Origin: Actinomycetospora lemnae
GTDB taxonomy: Bacteria > Actinomycetota > Actinomycetes > Mycobacteriales > Pseudonocardiaceae
Direction of reading: 5' to 3'
Assembly (NCBI RefSeq): GCF_028737315.1
Contig: NZ_JAQZAO010000005.1
Location: forward strand, 434,001 to 498,000
DNA: 64,000 nucleotides
The position numbers and the translations under genes were made by a program. Shown here in pieces: positions 8,402 to 17,097 of the stretch; the first letter of the stretch is position 1, and each line of letters begins with the position of its first letter. A model generated the notes under the pieces. That model had not been told where the DNA came from, did not search any database, and saw nothing but the letters and a program-made list of their open reading frames with translations.

Positions 8402-9850
8402 CTACTCGCCCGGCCAGTGGGCGAGGGTGTGCAGGTACTGCTGGCGCACGCCCTCGATGCGCTCGTCGAGGTCCTCGCGCCTCCAGTCGGAGACGTCCAC
8501 CGGCGGCAGCACCGCGACCTGGACGACGCCGGGGTGGATGATCAACGCGTTGCGGCTCATCAGCGCGCCGGTGTTGCGGAAGACGAGCGGGACGATCGGC
8601 ACCCCGGCCTGCATGGCGAGGTGGAACGCGCCCTTCTTGAACTTCCCCGGCGTCGGGGTGGGGGAGCGGGTGCCCTCGGGCGCGATGACGATCGATGTGC
8701 CCTCGCGCAGGCGCTGGACGGCCGGCTCCAGGGCCTTGCGGGCCTGGGCGTTGTCCGCGCGGTCGATGAACGCCGTCTCGAGCAGGCGCATGAGCCCGCC
8801 GAAGAGCACGTCGTTGGCGAGCTCCTTCTTCGCCACCGGCGCGAAGTTGCCGCGCAGGAGGCCGCCGAGCACGAGCACGTCGAGCTGGCTCTGGTGGTTG
8901 AACAGGAAGACCGCCGGCTGGGACTCCCAGATGTGCCGCGCGCCGTGCACGTCGAGCGAGACCCCGGAGGCCATGAGCGACAGGTCGCCACCGAGGCCGA
9001 TGCCGAGGTTGAGCCCGGCGCGTCGGGACCCGCCGAGCAGGCCGATCCCCAGGCCGGTCGCGAAGCCCCCCATCATCCCGGCGAACGTGGCCGCGGTGCG
9101 GGCGATCTCCACCGGCGTCGTCCACGGCCGTCCGGTGAAGTCGACGACCGGCCAGGCGCGCTCGGCCGCCGCGCGCCGCAGGCCCGCGCTCGGGTTGACC
9201 GCGGCCGGGTGGGCGACGGTGGCGAGGAACGGCACGTCCTCGCCGCCGTTGGAGTACGCGAAGCTCGCGTCGAGGTCGACGTCGTGCGCGGCGGCGAACT
9301 CCTTGACCGCGGCGGCCTTGCCCTCGCCGTACGGGGAGCGGCCGTCGGGGCGTCCGGTGAGCGTGCCGTCCTCGTCGACCTCGACCGCCGTGTAGATCGT
9401 GTGGTCGACGCCGAGCGCCTTGGCCGCCGGCTCGACCTGGAAGCGCGTCGCCGAGCTGGCGAGCACGACGGTGTGGCCCTTCTCGAGGTGCGCCCGGATC
9501 AGCCGCCACGACTCGGGGTAGACGCTCGGGCCGATCTCGTCGCGGAAGAGCTGGTTGCCGATCTTCTCGAGCTCCTCCGGCGTGCGGCCCGCCCACGTGC
9601 GCAGGGTGATGCCGAGGAACTTGCGGAAGTCCTCCTCGTCGTTGAGCCCCTGCCAGCCGTTGGCGAGCGTGCCGAGCGTGGTGCGCGGGTGCAGGTCGAA
9701 GTGCCGGATGTGGTGACGGATGAAGGCCGTCACCGAGTAGCCGGCGATCACCGTGCCGTCGAAGTCGAAGAACGCGCCCACCTCGGGCCCGTCGGGCGCG
9801 GCCTCGACCGCGTCCATCAGATCCTGGAAGTGGTGGTCAGGGTCGGACAC
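8402..9850 (-). CDS. HAD-IB phosphatase / 1-acylglycerol-3-phosphate acyltransferase fusion
   Basis: A 482-residue two-domain protein. The N-terminal HAD-IB hydrolase has nucleophile Asp29 in 'FFDFDGTV' and later 'YSNGGEDVPFL'. The C-terminal PlsC domain has the acyltransferase HX4D motif H319-D324 ('NHQSQLD') and 'APEGTRS' near 392, with a hydrophobic stretch between the domains. The PlsC half should acylate lysophosphatidate to phosphatidate; the HAD half may dephosphorylate a lipid phosphate. The GTG at 9850 lies inside the last 14 bases of plsB, so the two form one operon for the two acylation steps of phospholipid synthesis. Confidence 0.88.
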   Translation of the reverse strand: MSDPDHHFQDLMDAVEAAPDGPEVGAFFDFDGTVIAGYSVTAFIRHHIRHFDLHPRTTLGTLANGWQGLNDEEDFRKFLGITLRTWAGRTPEELEKIGNQLFRDEIGPSVYPESWRLIRAHLEKGHTVVLASSATRFQVEPAAKALGVDHTIYTAVEVDEDGTLTGRPDGRSPYGEGKAAAVKEFAAAHDVDLDASFAYSNGGEDVPFLATVAHPAAVNPSAGLRRAAAERAWPVVDFTGRPWTTPVEIARTAATFAGMMGGFATGLGIGLLGGSRRAGLNLGIGLGGDLSLMASGVSLDVHGARHIWESQPAVFLFNHQSQLDVLVLGGLLRGNFAPVAKKELANDVLFGGLMRLLETAFIDRADNAQARKALEPAVQRLREGTSIVIAPEGTRSPTPTPGKFKKGAFHLAMQAGVPIVPLVFRNTGALMSRNALIIHPGVVQVAVLPPVDVSDWRREDLDERIEGVRQQYLHTLAHWPGE

Positions 9851-12224
9851 CCGCGGACTCCTGTCGGTTCGTCGCGTCGGTCTCGTCGATGGCCACGACC
9901 CGCTCCACCACCCCGCGGACCTCGGCGGCGAACGCGCGACGCCGGGTCGCGAGGTCGGGCCCGCCGGTGCCCGGCGAGGAGCTCGGGGCGAGCAGCCCAC
10001 GGTTGGCGGCCAGCCGGATCGCCGACGCGAAGAGCTCCCGCGACAGCGACTCCGGCCCGTGCAGCTTGCCCTGCAACAGCAGCTGCTGCCCGACGGCGGC
10101 GCAGCGGTCGAGCAGCGCGTCCTGGTCGACGGGCGTGTCCGGGTCGTGCTCGGCGAGCCGCTCTGCCACGACCCACTGGGCGTCGACGAACGAGCGCAGC
10201 ACGCGGTGTGCGCACAGGAACCGGCTCTGGCGCAGCATCTTGCGCGTGCGGGCGATGTCGCCGTCGTCCGAGCGCCAGTCGGGGTCGATGAGGGTGAGCT
10301 CGTCGATCAGCTCGGCGCGGAACGTCTCCTTGTCGGGGAAGAAGAACTCGTACTTGAGCAGGTCGCGCAGGTCGAGCGCGGCCTGGAAGCCCTTGGCCAG
10401 CGCCTCGCGCCCGGTCAGGTCGCCGACCTCGAGGATCGCCAGCTCGACGATCGCCCGGTTGACGAAGTGGTGGATCGCCGAGTTGCGGTAGAACGCGGCG
10501 ACGATGTGGTGCCCGCTCTCCACCGAGAACACCGGCTCGGAGCCCTCCGTGTACGCGCTGACGACCTTCTCGCGGCGCAGCGAGAGCAGGGCCTCGGCGA
10601 CGCCGCCGTTGGTGCGCAGCGACGCGATACCGGTGTGGGGCAGCCCGCGGGCGTCGACGTAGTCGAGCACCGGCTCCACCACGCGGCGGACCTGGGAGAG
10701 CGTCAGCGCGCGGTCGCGCACTCCGAGCAGCGCCAGCGCCGCGAGGGCGATCGGCGTCACCGGCGTGACCCGGTTGATGCGCACGAACACCTCGAACGCC
10801 GTCTTCTGCAGCGCGAGCCGGCGGGCCGCGGAATCCTCCGTGTCCTCGCGCGTGTCCTCGGTGGCGTCGTCCCGCTGGGCGTCGAGGGCGGGGTCGTTGG
10901 CCGCGGTGAGGGCGGAGCGCAGCGACAGGGGCTCGCCGAAGCTCACGTGCACCCCGCCGACGGGACGGCGCTGCGCCCGCGCGTAGCCGGCGAGCCAGCG
11001 CAGGCCCTCGGGCGTCTTGTCCGCCCCGGTCTGCTCGGCCGCCATCTGGTGCACTTCCTGCAGCTGGTCGTGGATGATCGACACCGGGACGAGGTAGACG
11101 TCCTCGGTGCGACGCGTCTCCACGGCGCTCGCCACGTCGGAGAGCAGCCCGTACTTCGGCGGGCGGAGCTTGCCGGTGCGGGTGCGCCCGCCCTCCATGT
11201 ACCACTCGAGGTTGAAGCGCTTGGCGCACAACCACGAGAAGTACTCGCGGACCACGGCCTTGTAGACCGGGTCCCCACCGAAGCTGCGGCGGATGAAGAT
11301 GATGCCGCTGCGGCGGGCGAGCTGCTCGAGCCCGAAGATCCGCAGGTTGTCGCCGCCGAGGACGTGGTTGCGCGGGAAGTCGTTGCTGCGCAGCACGTCG
11401 GCCAGCACGAACGGGTCGGTGTAGCTGCGGTGCGACGGCAGGAACACGAGCGCGTGCTCGGCGTTCAGCTCGCGCAGCGGCTCGAGCCCCGCGGTGTCGG
11501 CGTGCACCGTCCACGCCTTCTGGTGCATGGGGCGCAGGACGCCGGAGAAGAGGTCGACCGCGGCGGGGTCGAGCGAGGCGACGATGCTCTCGAGGTCGGC
11601 GGCGGCCTCGGTGGCCACCTCGTCCTCGGGCCGTCCCGTCGACGCCGCGAGGCGCTGGATCTCGCGGCTGAAGTGCGCCGACCCGACGATCTGCCCGGCG
11701 ACCTCGCGCGGCACCTTGAACCGGTTGCCCGTGAGCGCCCGCTCGGCGCGGTCGAGCGCGAGGGTCGCCTGGCGGGCCACGAAGCGCACGAAGTCCGCCG
11801 TGTCGGTGGCGGAGCGCTCGCGGCGGTGCCGGCGCATGAGCTCGCGGACGGTGGCGGGGCGGCCGACGACGACGCGGTGCTGCGGCGGGGTACGGCGCGC
11901 GGCGCGGGCGCGGGAGCGCAGCGCCCAGCCGCGGGTGAGGACGTCGACGAGCCGCAGCAGGGTGCGGTCGGGCTCCGGGTCGTTCGACCAGACCACGCGC
12001 ACGGGGACGAGCAGTGGGTTGTCGCCGCGGGTCAGGCGCCCGGCGAGCTGCTGGCCCTCGGCGGGCAGCACCTCGAGGCCGCGACCGCCCGCGACGTCGT
12101 GGCGGATCTCGGCGAGCCAGCGGTCGACCAGGCGGCGCTCGGTGCTCGACGGGGCGTCGACGAGGACGACCAGCGGCCGGTCACCCGAGTCCGGGAGCCT
12201 CGCCAGATCGTCCTGCGTGCTCAA
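9837..12224 (-). CDS. plsB: Glycerol-3-phosphate 1-O-acyltransferase (PlsB type)
   Basis: A 795-residue membrane-associated acyltransferase that makes 1-acylglycerol-3-phosphate. The conserved blocks are in order: H265-X4-D270 in 'LPSHRSYTD', then 'GGDNLRIFG', 'IFIRRSFGGD' and 'EGGRTRTGKLRPPKYG'. Length matches PlsB rather than the short PlsY/PlsC enzymes. The TTG at 12224 is preferred because GAGGGG lies six bases upstream; an in-frame GTG at 12257 without a good Shine-Dalgarno would add 11 residues. The downstream HAD-PlsC gene overlaps its end and supplies the second acylation. Confidence 0.92.
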   Translation of the reverse strand: MSTQDDLARLPDSGDRPLVVLVDAPSSTERRLVDRWLAEIRHDVAGGRGLEVLPAEGQQLAGRLTRGDNPLLVPVRVVWSNDPEPDRTLLRLVDVLTRGWALRSRARAARRTPPQHRVVVGRPATVRELMRRHRRERSATDTADFVRFVARQATLALDRAERALTGNRFKVPREVAGQIVGSAHFSREIQRLAASTGRPEDEVATEAAADLESIVASLDPAAVDLFSGVLRPMHQKAWTVHADTAGLEPLRELNAEHALVFLPSHRSYTDPFVLADVLRSNDFPRNHVLGGDNLRIFGLEQLARRSGIIFIRRSFGGDPVYKAVVREYFSWLCAKRFNLEWYMEGGRTRTGKLRPPKYGLLSDVASAVETRRTEDVYLVPVSIIHDQLQEVHQMAAEQTGADKTPEGLRWLAGYARAQRRPVGGVHVSFGEPLSLRSALTAANDPALDAQRDDATEDTREDTEDSAARRLALQKTAFEVFVRINRVTPVTPIALAALALLGVRDRALTLSQVRRVVEPVLDYVDARGLPHTGIASLRTNGGVAEALLSLRREKVVSAYTEGSEPVFSVESGHHIVAAFYRNSAIHHFVNRAIVELAILEVGDLTGREALAKGFQAALDLRDLLKYEFFFPDKETFRAELIDELTLIDPDWRSDDGDIARTRKMLRQSRFLCAHRVLRSFVDAQWVVAERLAEHDPDTPVDQDALLDRCAAVGQQLLLQGKLHGPESLSRELFASAIRLAANRGLLAPSSSPGTGGPDLATRRRAFAAEVRGVVERVVAIDETDATNRQESAGVRP

Positions 12225-12310
12225 CGCCCACCCCTCGCGACGCCGTGCCGCGGTCACGTCGCGGCTGCTTGGTCCCCCGGACCCTACCCGCTGGGGTGGT
12301 CCGGGGACCC

Positions 12311-12360
12311 CCGGTGAGCGCGGGTCGGCGCCGGTGAGCGCCGGTGAGCGCCGGTGAGCG
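12311..12360. repeat. Tandem 10-bp repeat upstream of the alcohol dehydrogenase gene
   Basis: The decamer ccggtgagcg occurs at 12311-12320 and then three times head-to-tail at 12331-12360, in the region between divergent plsB and the dehydrogenase. It could be a slippage-prone spacer or a set of phased protein sites; nothing in the sequence decides. Confidence 0.6.
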
Positions 12361-12438
12361 CCGCCTCGCGTCCGGCCACGGATGCGCGGGTACGCACCAA
12401 TGGAGTCGTTGACCTCGAAACCATCAGGAGTCACCAGC

Positions 12439-13461
12439 GTGTCGATCATGCGCGCCGTCCAGGTCCCGCGAGCCGGGGGCGACCTCGAGCTCGTCGAGCG
12501 GGAGCTGCCCACGCCGGGCCGCGGCGAGGTCCGTGTCCGCGTGCAGGCCTGCGGGGTCTGCCACAGCGACATGTTCGCCAAGGAGGGCGTCCTGCCGGCG
12601 ACGCCGTTCCCGATCGTGCCGGGGCACGAGATCGTCGGCACGGTCGACGAGGTCGGCCCCGACGTCCTCGGTGCCTGGAGCACCGGGGACCGCGTCGGCG
12701 TCGGCTGGTTCGGCGGCGCCTGCCACCACTGCGACCCGTGCCGCCGCGGTGACTTCATCACCTGCGAGAACGGGCGCATCCCCGGCGTCACCTTCGACGG
12801 TGGGTACGCCGAGGCGGTCGTCGTGCCCGCGGACGCGCTGGCGCACGTGCCCGCCGAGCTCTCCCCCGAGGAGGCGGCGCCGCTGATGTGCGCGGGCGTG
12901 ACGACCTACCACGCGCTGCGCGAGAGCCCGGCGCGTCCGGGCGACCGGGTCGCGGTCCAGGGCGTCGGCGGGCTCGGGCACCTGGGCATCCAGTTCGCGG
13001 CGCGGATGGGCTTCGAGGTGATCGCGGTGTCGCGCGGGCGGGAGAAGGAGGACCTCGCCCGCAAGCTCGGCGCCCACCAGTACGTCGACAGCGAGGCGAC
13101 CGACCCCGGCCAGGCGCTCGCCGAGATGGGCGGGGTCACGGTCGCGCTCGCCACCGCGACCAGCGGCGAGGCGATCTCGGCGCTCATCCCGGGCCTCGAC
13201 CGTCGCGGGCAGCTGCTCGTCGTCGGCGCCGCGGAGAGCCCGCTGCAGGTCGACGCCATGAGCCTCATCGGCCCCGCCGCGGGCATCACCGGGCACCCGT
13301 CGGGCACCTCGATGGACTCCGAGGACACCCTGCGCTTCGCGCGGCTCACCGACGTCCGGCCGATGATCGAGACGCTGCCGCTGGAGCGGGCCGCCGAGGC
13401 CTACGACAGGATGATCAACAACGACGCGCGGTTCCGGATGGTGCTGACCACCGGGCAGTGA
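12439..13461 (+). CDS. adh: Zinc-dependent alcohol dehydrogenase
   Basis: A 340-residue medium-chain dehydrogenase/reductase. Catalytic zinc ligands: Cys41 in 'CGVCHSD' and His63-Glu64 in 'PGHEIVG'. Structural zinc cysteines: 'CHHCDPCRRGDFITC'. NAD(P) Rossmann motif: 'GVGGLGHLGIQ'. It oxidises primary alcohols or reduces aldehydes; substrate preference cannot be read. AGGAG lies eight bases before the GTG at 12439. The gene stands alone and its stop is ten bases from that of the convergent GH18-like gene. Confidence 0.92.
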   Translation: MSIMRAVQVPRAGGDLELVERELPTPGRGEVRVRVQACGVCHSDMFAKEGVLPATPFPIVPGHEIVGTVDEVGPDVLGAWSTGDRVGVGWFGGACHHCDPCRRGDFITCENGRIPGVTFDGGYAEAVVVPADALAHVPAELSPEEAAPLMCAGVTTYHALRESPARPGDRVAVQGVGGLGHLGIQFAARMGFEVIAVSRGREKEDLARKLGAHQYVDSEATDPGQALAEMGGVTVALATATSGEAISALIPGLDRRGQLLVVGAAESPLQVDAMSLIGPAAGITGHPSGTSMDSEDTLRFARLTDVRPMIETLPLERAAEAYDRMINNDARFRMVLTTGQ

Positions 13462-13471
13462 GTCCCGGTCC

Positions 13472-14566
13472 TCAGGACGGGCGGGCGAAGCCCTGGGCGA
13501 TCCGCGTGAACGCCCAGGGCTCCTGCGCGATGCCGCTGCAGTCGTCGGCCTCGTCCTCGGTGCCGGGGCACGAGCCGTTGTCCCGGGCGAGCGACCAGAA
13601 CCCGACGCCGCCGTAGCCGTTGCCGCGGGCGTCGTCGACGACGGCGCGGGCGTCGTCGGGCGTCGTCGTCATGTCCATGTCGTTGCGCCCGATCATGAAG
13701 GTGACGCCGACGCGGCGACGGACGTCCGCGGGCTCGCTGCCGGGCCAGATCCTCTCGAGCTGGCCCACCGCGGTGCGCGTCGCGCCGATCATCGCGTCGG
13801 CCCAGGCCCCCTCGTACGAGAAGTTCATGACCATGAGGTTCACGCGCGCCGCGACGCCGGCCGTGGTGGCGTCCTGGACGAGCCTGCGGGCGTCCGCGCT
13901 GAGGCCCTCGGTGACGCCGTCGACCTGCACGGTCAGCGTGACGCGTGTGCCGCGCTCGTGCTGGAGCAGCGCGAGGGCCTCGGCGATGCGGCGGGTCGAC
14001 ACGTCGCGTCCGGTGTCGGTCTCGACGTCGACGTCGAGGTGGTCGGCGCCCACCGCGTCGAGCGCGGCCGCGTAGGCGTCCGCGAGCGAGCGGGCGTCGG
14101 GACACGCGGTCTCGAGGTAGTCGCCGAGGGCCCCGCCCGACGACACGGTCATCCGCCCGCCGTGCGCCTTCAGCCCGGCCACGCGAGTCGCGACGGCGGG
14201 GTCGGTGAGGGGCGTGGTGCCGCCCCAGGTCGGCGCGCACGACTCCTCGGCGTCGGCGAGGACGAACGCGAGCACGACGTCGGCGTGGCCGGTGGCGTCG
14301 GCCATGTCGGTCATCGCCGGCAGGGGCGGGGTCGTCAGGTCGACGTACGGCGCGAACGCCACGTCGGGCAGCGGTCCCGCGGGCGCGGGGACACCCGGGC
14401 GGGCGGGCGCGTCGGCGAGACGCGTCCCCGCGACGTCGGCGAGCGCGGACTCGTGGACGGGCGTCTCGCCCGTGACCACGGGCGCGGTGACGAGCACCGC
14501 CACCAGCGCGGCGAGCAGCAGGGCGCGCCACGACGGACGGGCCGCGCGGCGCCTCTGGGGGCTCAG
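13472..14566 (-). CDS. Secreted GH18 (chitinase-like) protein with probable CTG start
   Basis: About 364 residues. A Pro/Ala linker follows a Sec-type signal peptide (basic 'RRRAARPSWR', then an Ala/Leu-rich core). The mature part resembles GH18 chitinase-like domains: 'ADHLDVDVET' carries the DxDxE catalytic pattern, with 'FMIGRNDMDM' and 'GVGFWSLARDN' in later barrel strands. Without the residues upstream of the first canonical GTG (14503) the signal peptide would lose its positive end. The only in-frame initiator candidate there is CTG at 14566, which shares a CTGA overlap with the stop of the upstream gene. Substrate is unproven: chitin, or a self-glycan as for other actinobacterial GH18 proteins. 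Confidence 0.72.
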   Translation of the reverse strand: MSPQRRRAARPSWRALLLAALVAVLVTAPVVTGETPVHESALADVAGTRLADAPARPGVPAPAGPLPDVAFAPYVDLTTPPLPAMTDMADATGHADVVLAFVLADAEESCAPTWGGTTPLTDPAVATRVAGLKAHGGRMTVSSGGALGDYLETACPDARSLADAYAAALDAVGADHLDVDVETDTGRDVSTRRIAEALALLQHERGTRVTLTVQVDGVTEGLSADARRLVQDATTAGVAARVNLMVMNFSYEGAWADAMIGATRTAVGQLERIWPGSEPADVRRRVGVTFMIGRNDMDMTTTPDDARAVVDDARGNGYGGVGFWSLARDNGSCPGTEDEADDCSGIAQEPWAFTRIAQGFARPS

Positions 14567-15828
14567 GTGTCCGCGGCGTCGTCGTCCGCGCCGCCGTCGG
14601 TCTGCTGCTGCGGAGCGTCGACCTCGTCCGGCTCCTGCTCGGCCTGGGGGACGGCCCGCTGCGCCCGCGGGGCCGGGGCCACCGGCTCGGCGGGCTCGAC
14701 GACCTGGCGCGGGCCCGCGCGTGGCGCTCGTGCGGTGGTCGAGCGCGGCGTGCTGCGGGTGGTGGCCCGCGCGGACCGCGTCGTCGTGGTCGGCTCGACC
14801 TCGGCGACGTTGCGTGCGTCGACGGTCGGCGGGACGACGGCGGGCGGCGGGAGCGTGGCCGTGGGGGTGGGCAGCAGGGTCGGTGCGGCCGTCGGGCCGA
14901 CCGGGCCGGCCACCGCGCCCACGGCGACCACGCCGACGTAGGACGCGCAGACCGCCGTCGCCGCGATCGCCACGGTGCGGAACCGCCGCGCCCGGCGACC
15001 GGTGCCGTCGGCGAAGACCGGGGTCACGGGGGCGGGCGTGTCCGGGGCGAGGGACGCGGAGGCCGCCGCGGTCGTCGCGCTGCCCGGCGCCGAGCGCAGC
15101 GCCGACCGGGGCACGATGTCGGCCGGGTCCGAGCGCCGGGCCGCGGGGCGGCGGGCGGGTGTGGGCGTGGCCTGCGTGGCGCCGGTCGGGGCGGCGCCGG
15201 TCGGGGTGGCCGTGGTGCTCGCGACCGCGGGGCTCGACGTCGCGGTCGTCAGCGCCGTGGCGGACGTCGGCGAGGCCGCGGGCCGGGCGGGCCGGACCGG
15301 TGCCGGCGGGAGCGGGGGGTGCTGGGTCGGCGCGTGGTGGGTCGGCGCGTGGTGGGTCGGCGCGGGTCGCGCCGTCTCGCGGGGCATCGGCGCCGCGTGG
15401 CGGGTGGTGGCGGGCGCAGGCAGCGGGCCCTGGTGCGGCACGAGGCCGGTGGGCCGGACCGGGGCGAGGTTCGGGAACGAGGGGTGCTCGCCGGCGCGCG
15501 GCACGGGACGGGGCCCGGGCAGCGCGTCACCCGGGAGGTCGGTGTGCCGAGCACCGACGGGCGGGGCGGGCGTCGCCGACAGGATGTCGGCGAGCCGCGG
15601 CGTCCGGCGCTCGTCCTCGCGGCGCACGGCGGAGCCCGGGACCGGGTCGGGCACCGCGCGCAGGCGACGGGACGAGTCGTCGACGGCAGCAGCCGCCCCG
15701 GGGCGGGCGTGCCGTCCCGCGGGCAGGGGGCCGTGGCCCCCGTCGCCCGGTCCGGCGTCGTGGTGCAGCGGCGTCCCCGGCGCGGCGTGCCGTCCGGCGG
15801 GCGCTTCCGGTGCCCGTCCGTGTCGCAT
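14563..15828 (-). CDS. Pro/Ala/Thr-rich single-pass membrane protein, unknown function
   Basis: A 421-residue protein of low complexity with one clear transmembrane segment near residue 310 ('FRTVAIAATAVCASYVGVVA'). The N-terminal 300 residues are basic and Pro-rich, including the imperfect repeat 'APTHHAPTHHAPTQH'; the C-terminal 90 residues are Thr/Pro-rich and end acidic. Topology is probably N-in. The ATG at 15828 has GGGGA six bases upstream. I recognise no family. Its stop overlaps the likely start of the secreted GH18-like gene, so the two are probably one cell-envelope operon. Confidence 0.65.
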   Translation of the reverse strand: MRHGRAPEAPAGRHAAPGTPLHHDAGPGDGGHGPLPAGRHARPGAAAAVDDSSRRLRAVPDPVPGSAVRREDERRTPRLADILSATPAPPVGARHTDLPGDALPGPRPVPRAGEHPSFPNLAPVRPTGLVPHQGPLPAPATTRHAAPMPRETARPAPTHHAPTHHAPTQHPPLPPAPVRPARPAASPTSATALTTATSSPAVASTTATPTGAAPTGATQATPTPARRPAARRSDPADIVPRSALRSAPGSATTAAASASLAPDTPAPVTPVFADGTGRRARRFRTVAIAATAVCASYVGVVAVGAVAGPVGPTAAPTLLPTPTATLPPPAVVPPTVDARNVAEVEPTTTTRSARATTRSTPRSTTARAPRAGPRQVVEPAEPVAPAPRAQRAVPQAEQEPDEVDAPQQQTDGGADDDAADT

Positions 15829-15970
15829 GGTGTCCCCGATCCGTGTGAGAGCCCCCCGACAGGGTGATCCGAGGAAGGCATCGTCGGTCGACATCGTGTC
15901 GTTACCGGACGGAGATCGCCACGTGTGTGGTGCGGACGAGCGAGGCCACGTCACTGCTCCGGAACGACGA

Positions 15971-16001
15971 GAGCCCCCATCCGCTCAGCGGATGGGGGCT
16001 C
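15971..16001 (-). terminator. Terminator downstream of tRNA-Pro
   Basis: A 31-base perfect palindrome (gagcccccatccgct around one central base) starts 13 bases beyond the 3' end of the minus-strand tRNA and is followed by tctcgtcgttcc on that strand. Confidence 0.75.
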
Positions 16002-16013
16002 TCGTGCGGCGTG

Positions 16014-16087
16014 TCGGGGTGGCGGGATTCGAACCCACGGCCTCCTCGTCCCGAACGAGGCGCGCTACCAAGCTGCGCCACACCCCG
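16014..16087 (-). tRNA. tRNA-Pro (anticodon CGG)
   Basis: On the minus strand a 74-base cloverleaf can be drawn: acceptor CGGGGTG paired with CACCCCG plus discriminator A; D arm with AGCTTGGTAGC; anticodon stem CCTCG/CGAGG around TTCGGGA, giving anticodon CGG; and T arm with GGTTCGAATCC. CCA is not encoded. It decodes CCG, the favoured proline codon in this genome. Confidence 0.95.
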
Positions 16088-16110
16088 GAGGCGATCGCGC
16101 AGGGACGACT

Positions 16111-17097
16111 CTACCCGTCCGCCCCCGAGCGAGCTGACGGGGGCCGCCCCTCCCGGTCGTGGACCGCGGCACGCGTGGCACCGGACCCGACCGGCCGCGG
16201 CACGAGCTCGAGCAGCGTCGCCTCGGGCCGGCACGAGAAGCGCGCCGGTGCGTACGGCGAGGTGCCCAGACCGGCCGAGACGTGCAGACGCATGTGCGCC
16301 CCCCACCGCGACGTCCCGCGCGCCCGGGACCGGTCGATCCCGCAGTTGGTGACGATCGCGCCGTACCCGGGCAGCCGCAGCTGGCCCCCGTGGGTGTGGC
16401 CGGCGAGGACGAGGTCGTAGCCGTCGGCGGCGAACGCGTCGAGCACCCGCGGCTCGGGGGAGTGGGTGAGCCCGAGGCGCAGGTCACAGGGCTCGTCGAC
16501 GGGCCCGGCGATGCGGTCGTGGTCGTCGCGGCCGATGTGGGGGTCGTCGACGCCCGCGACGGCGACCCGCACCCCGGCGACGGTCAGCGTGTGCCGGGTG
16601 TGGGTCGCGTCGAGCCACCCGCGCTCGAGCATCGCGGCCCGGAGGTCGCGCCACGGCAGCTCCGGGCCGAGGATCCGGTGCTGCGGGCGGAACAGGTAGT
16701 CGGCCGGGTTCTTCGGCTTCGGCCCGTGGTAGTCGTTGCTGCCCCAGACGACGACGCCGGGCCGGTCGAGCAGGGCGCCGAGCGCGCGCAGCACCTCCGG
16801 CACGGCGCGGGGGTGCGACAGGTTGTCGCCGGTGTCGACCACCAGGTCCGGCTCGAGCGCCGCCAGTCCCTCGACGAACCGCCGCTCGAGGCGCTGCCCC
16901 GGGCGCAGGTGCAGGTCGGAGAGGTGGAGCACGCGCAGGCTGCGGCCGGCCGCGGTCTCGGGGTCGAGGACCTCGAGACGGGCGCGGCGCAGCGCGAACC
17001 AGTGCCGTTCGACGCCCACGGCGTAGCCGAGGCCGAGGGCGCCGGCCGCGGTCACGCCGGCGCCCGCGCGCAGGAGCGTCCCGCCGAGGCCGGTCAT
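16111..17097 (-). CDS. Membrane-anchored metallophosphoesterase
   Basis: A 328-residue calcineurin-like phosphoesterase. After an N-terminal hydrophobic anchor ('AAGALGLGYAVGVE') come the metal-binding blocks in order: 'HLSDLHLRPGQ' (DxH), 'VVDTGDNL' (GDN), 'WGSNDYHG' (GN(D/H) variant), and 'LVLAGHTHGGQLRLP' (GHxH). It hydrolyses phosphoesters; related YaeI-type proteins act on lipid-linked substrates. The ATG overlaps the ponA2 stop (ATGA), matching the ponA2-Rv3683 order of mycobacteria and suggesting a role at the envelope. Confidence 0.88.
   Translation of the reverse strand: MTGLGGTLLRAGAGVTAAGALGLGYAVGVERHWFALRRARLEVLDPETAAGRSLRVLHLSDLHLRPGQRLERRFVEGLAALEPDLVVDTGDNLSHPRAVPEVLRALGALLDRPGVVVWGSNDYHGPKPKNPADYLFRPQHRILGPELPWRDLRAAMLERGWLDATHTRHTLTVAGVRVAVAGVDDPHIGRDDHDRIAGPVDEPCDLRLGLTHSPEPRVLDAFAADGYDLVLAGHTHGGQLRLPGYGAIVTNCGIDRSRARGTSRWGAHMRLHVSAGLGTSPYAPARFSCRPEATLLELVPRPVGSGATRAAVHDREGRPPSARSGADG

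Noticed and set aside
15319-15380. Short tandem DNA repeats as a possible CRISPR
   Set aside because: They are 15-base in-frame repeats encoding Ala-Pro-Thr-His-His with no spacers or cas genes.
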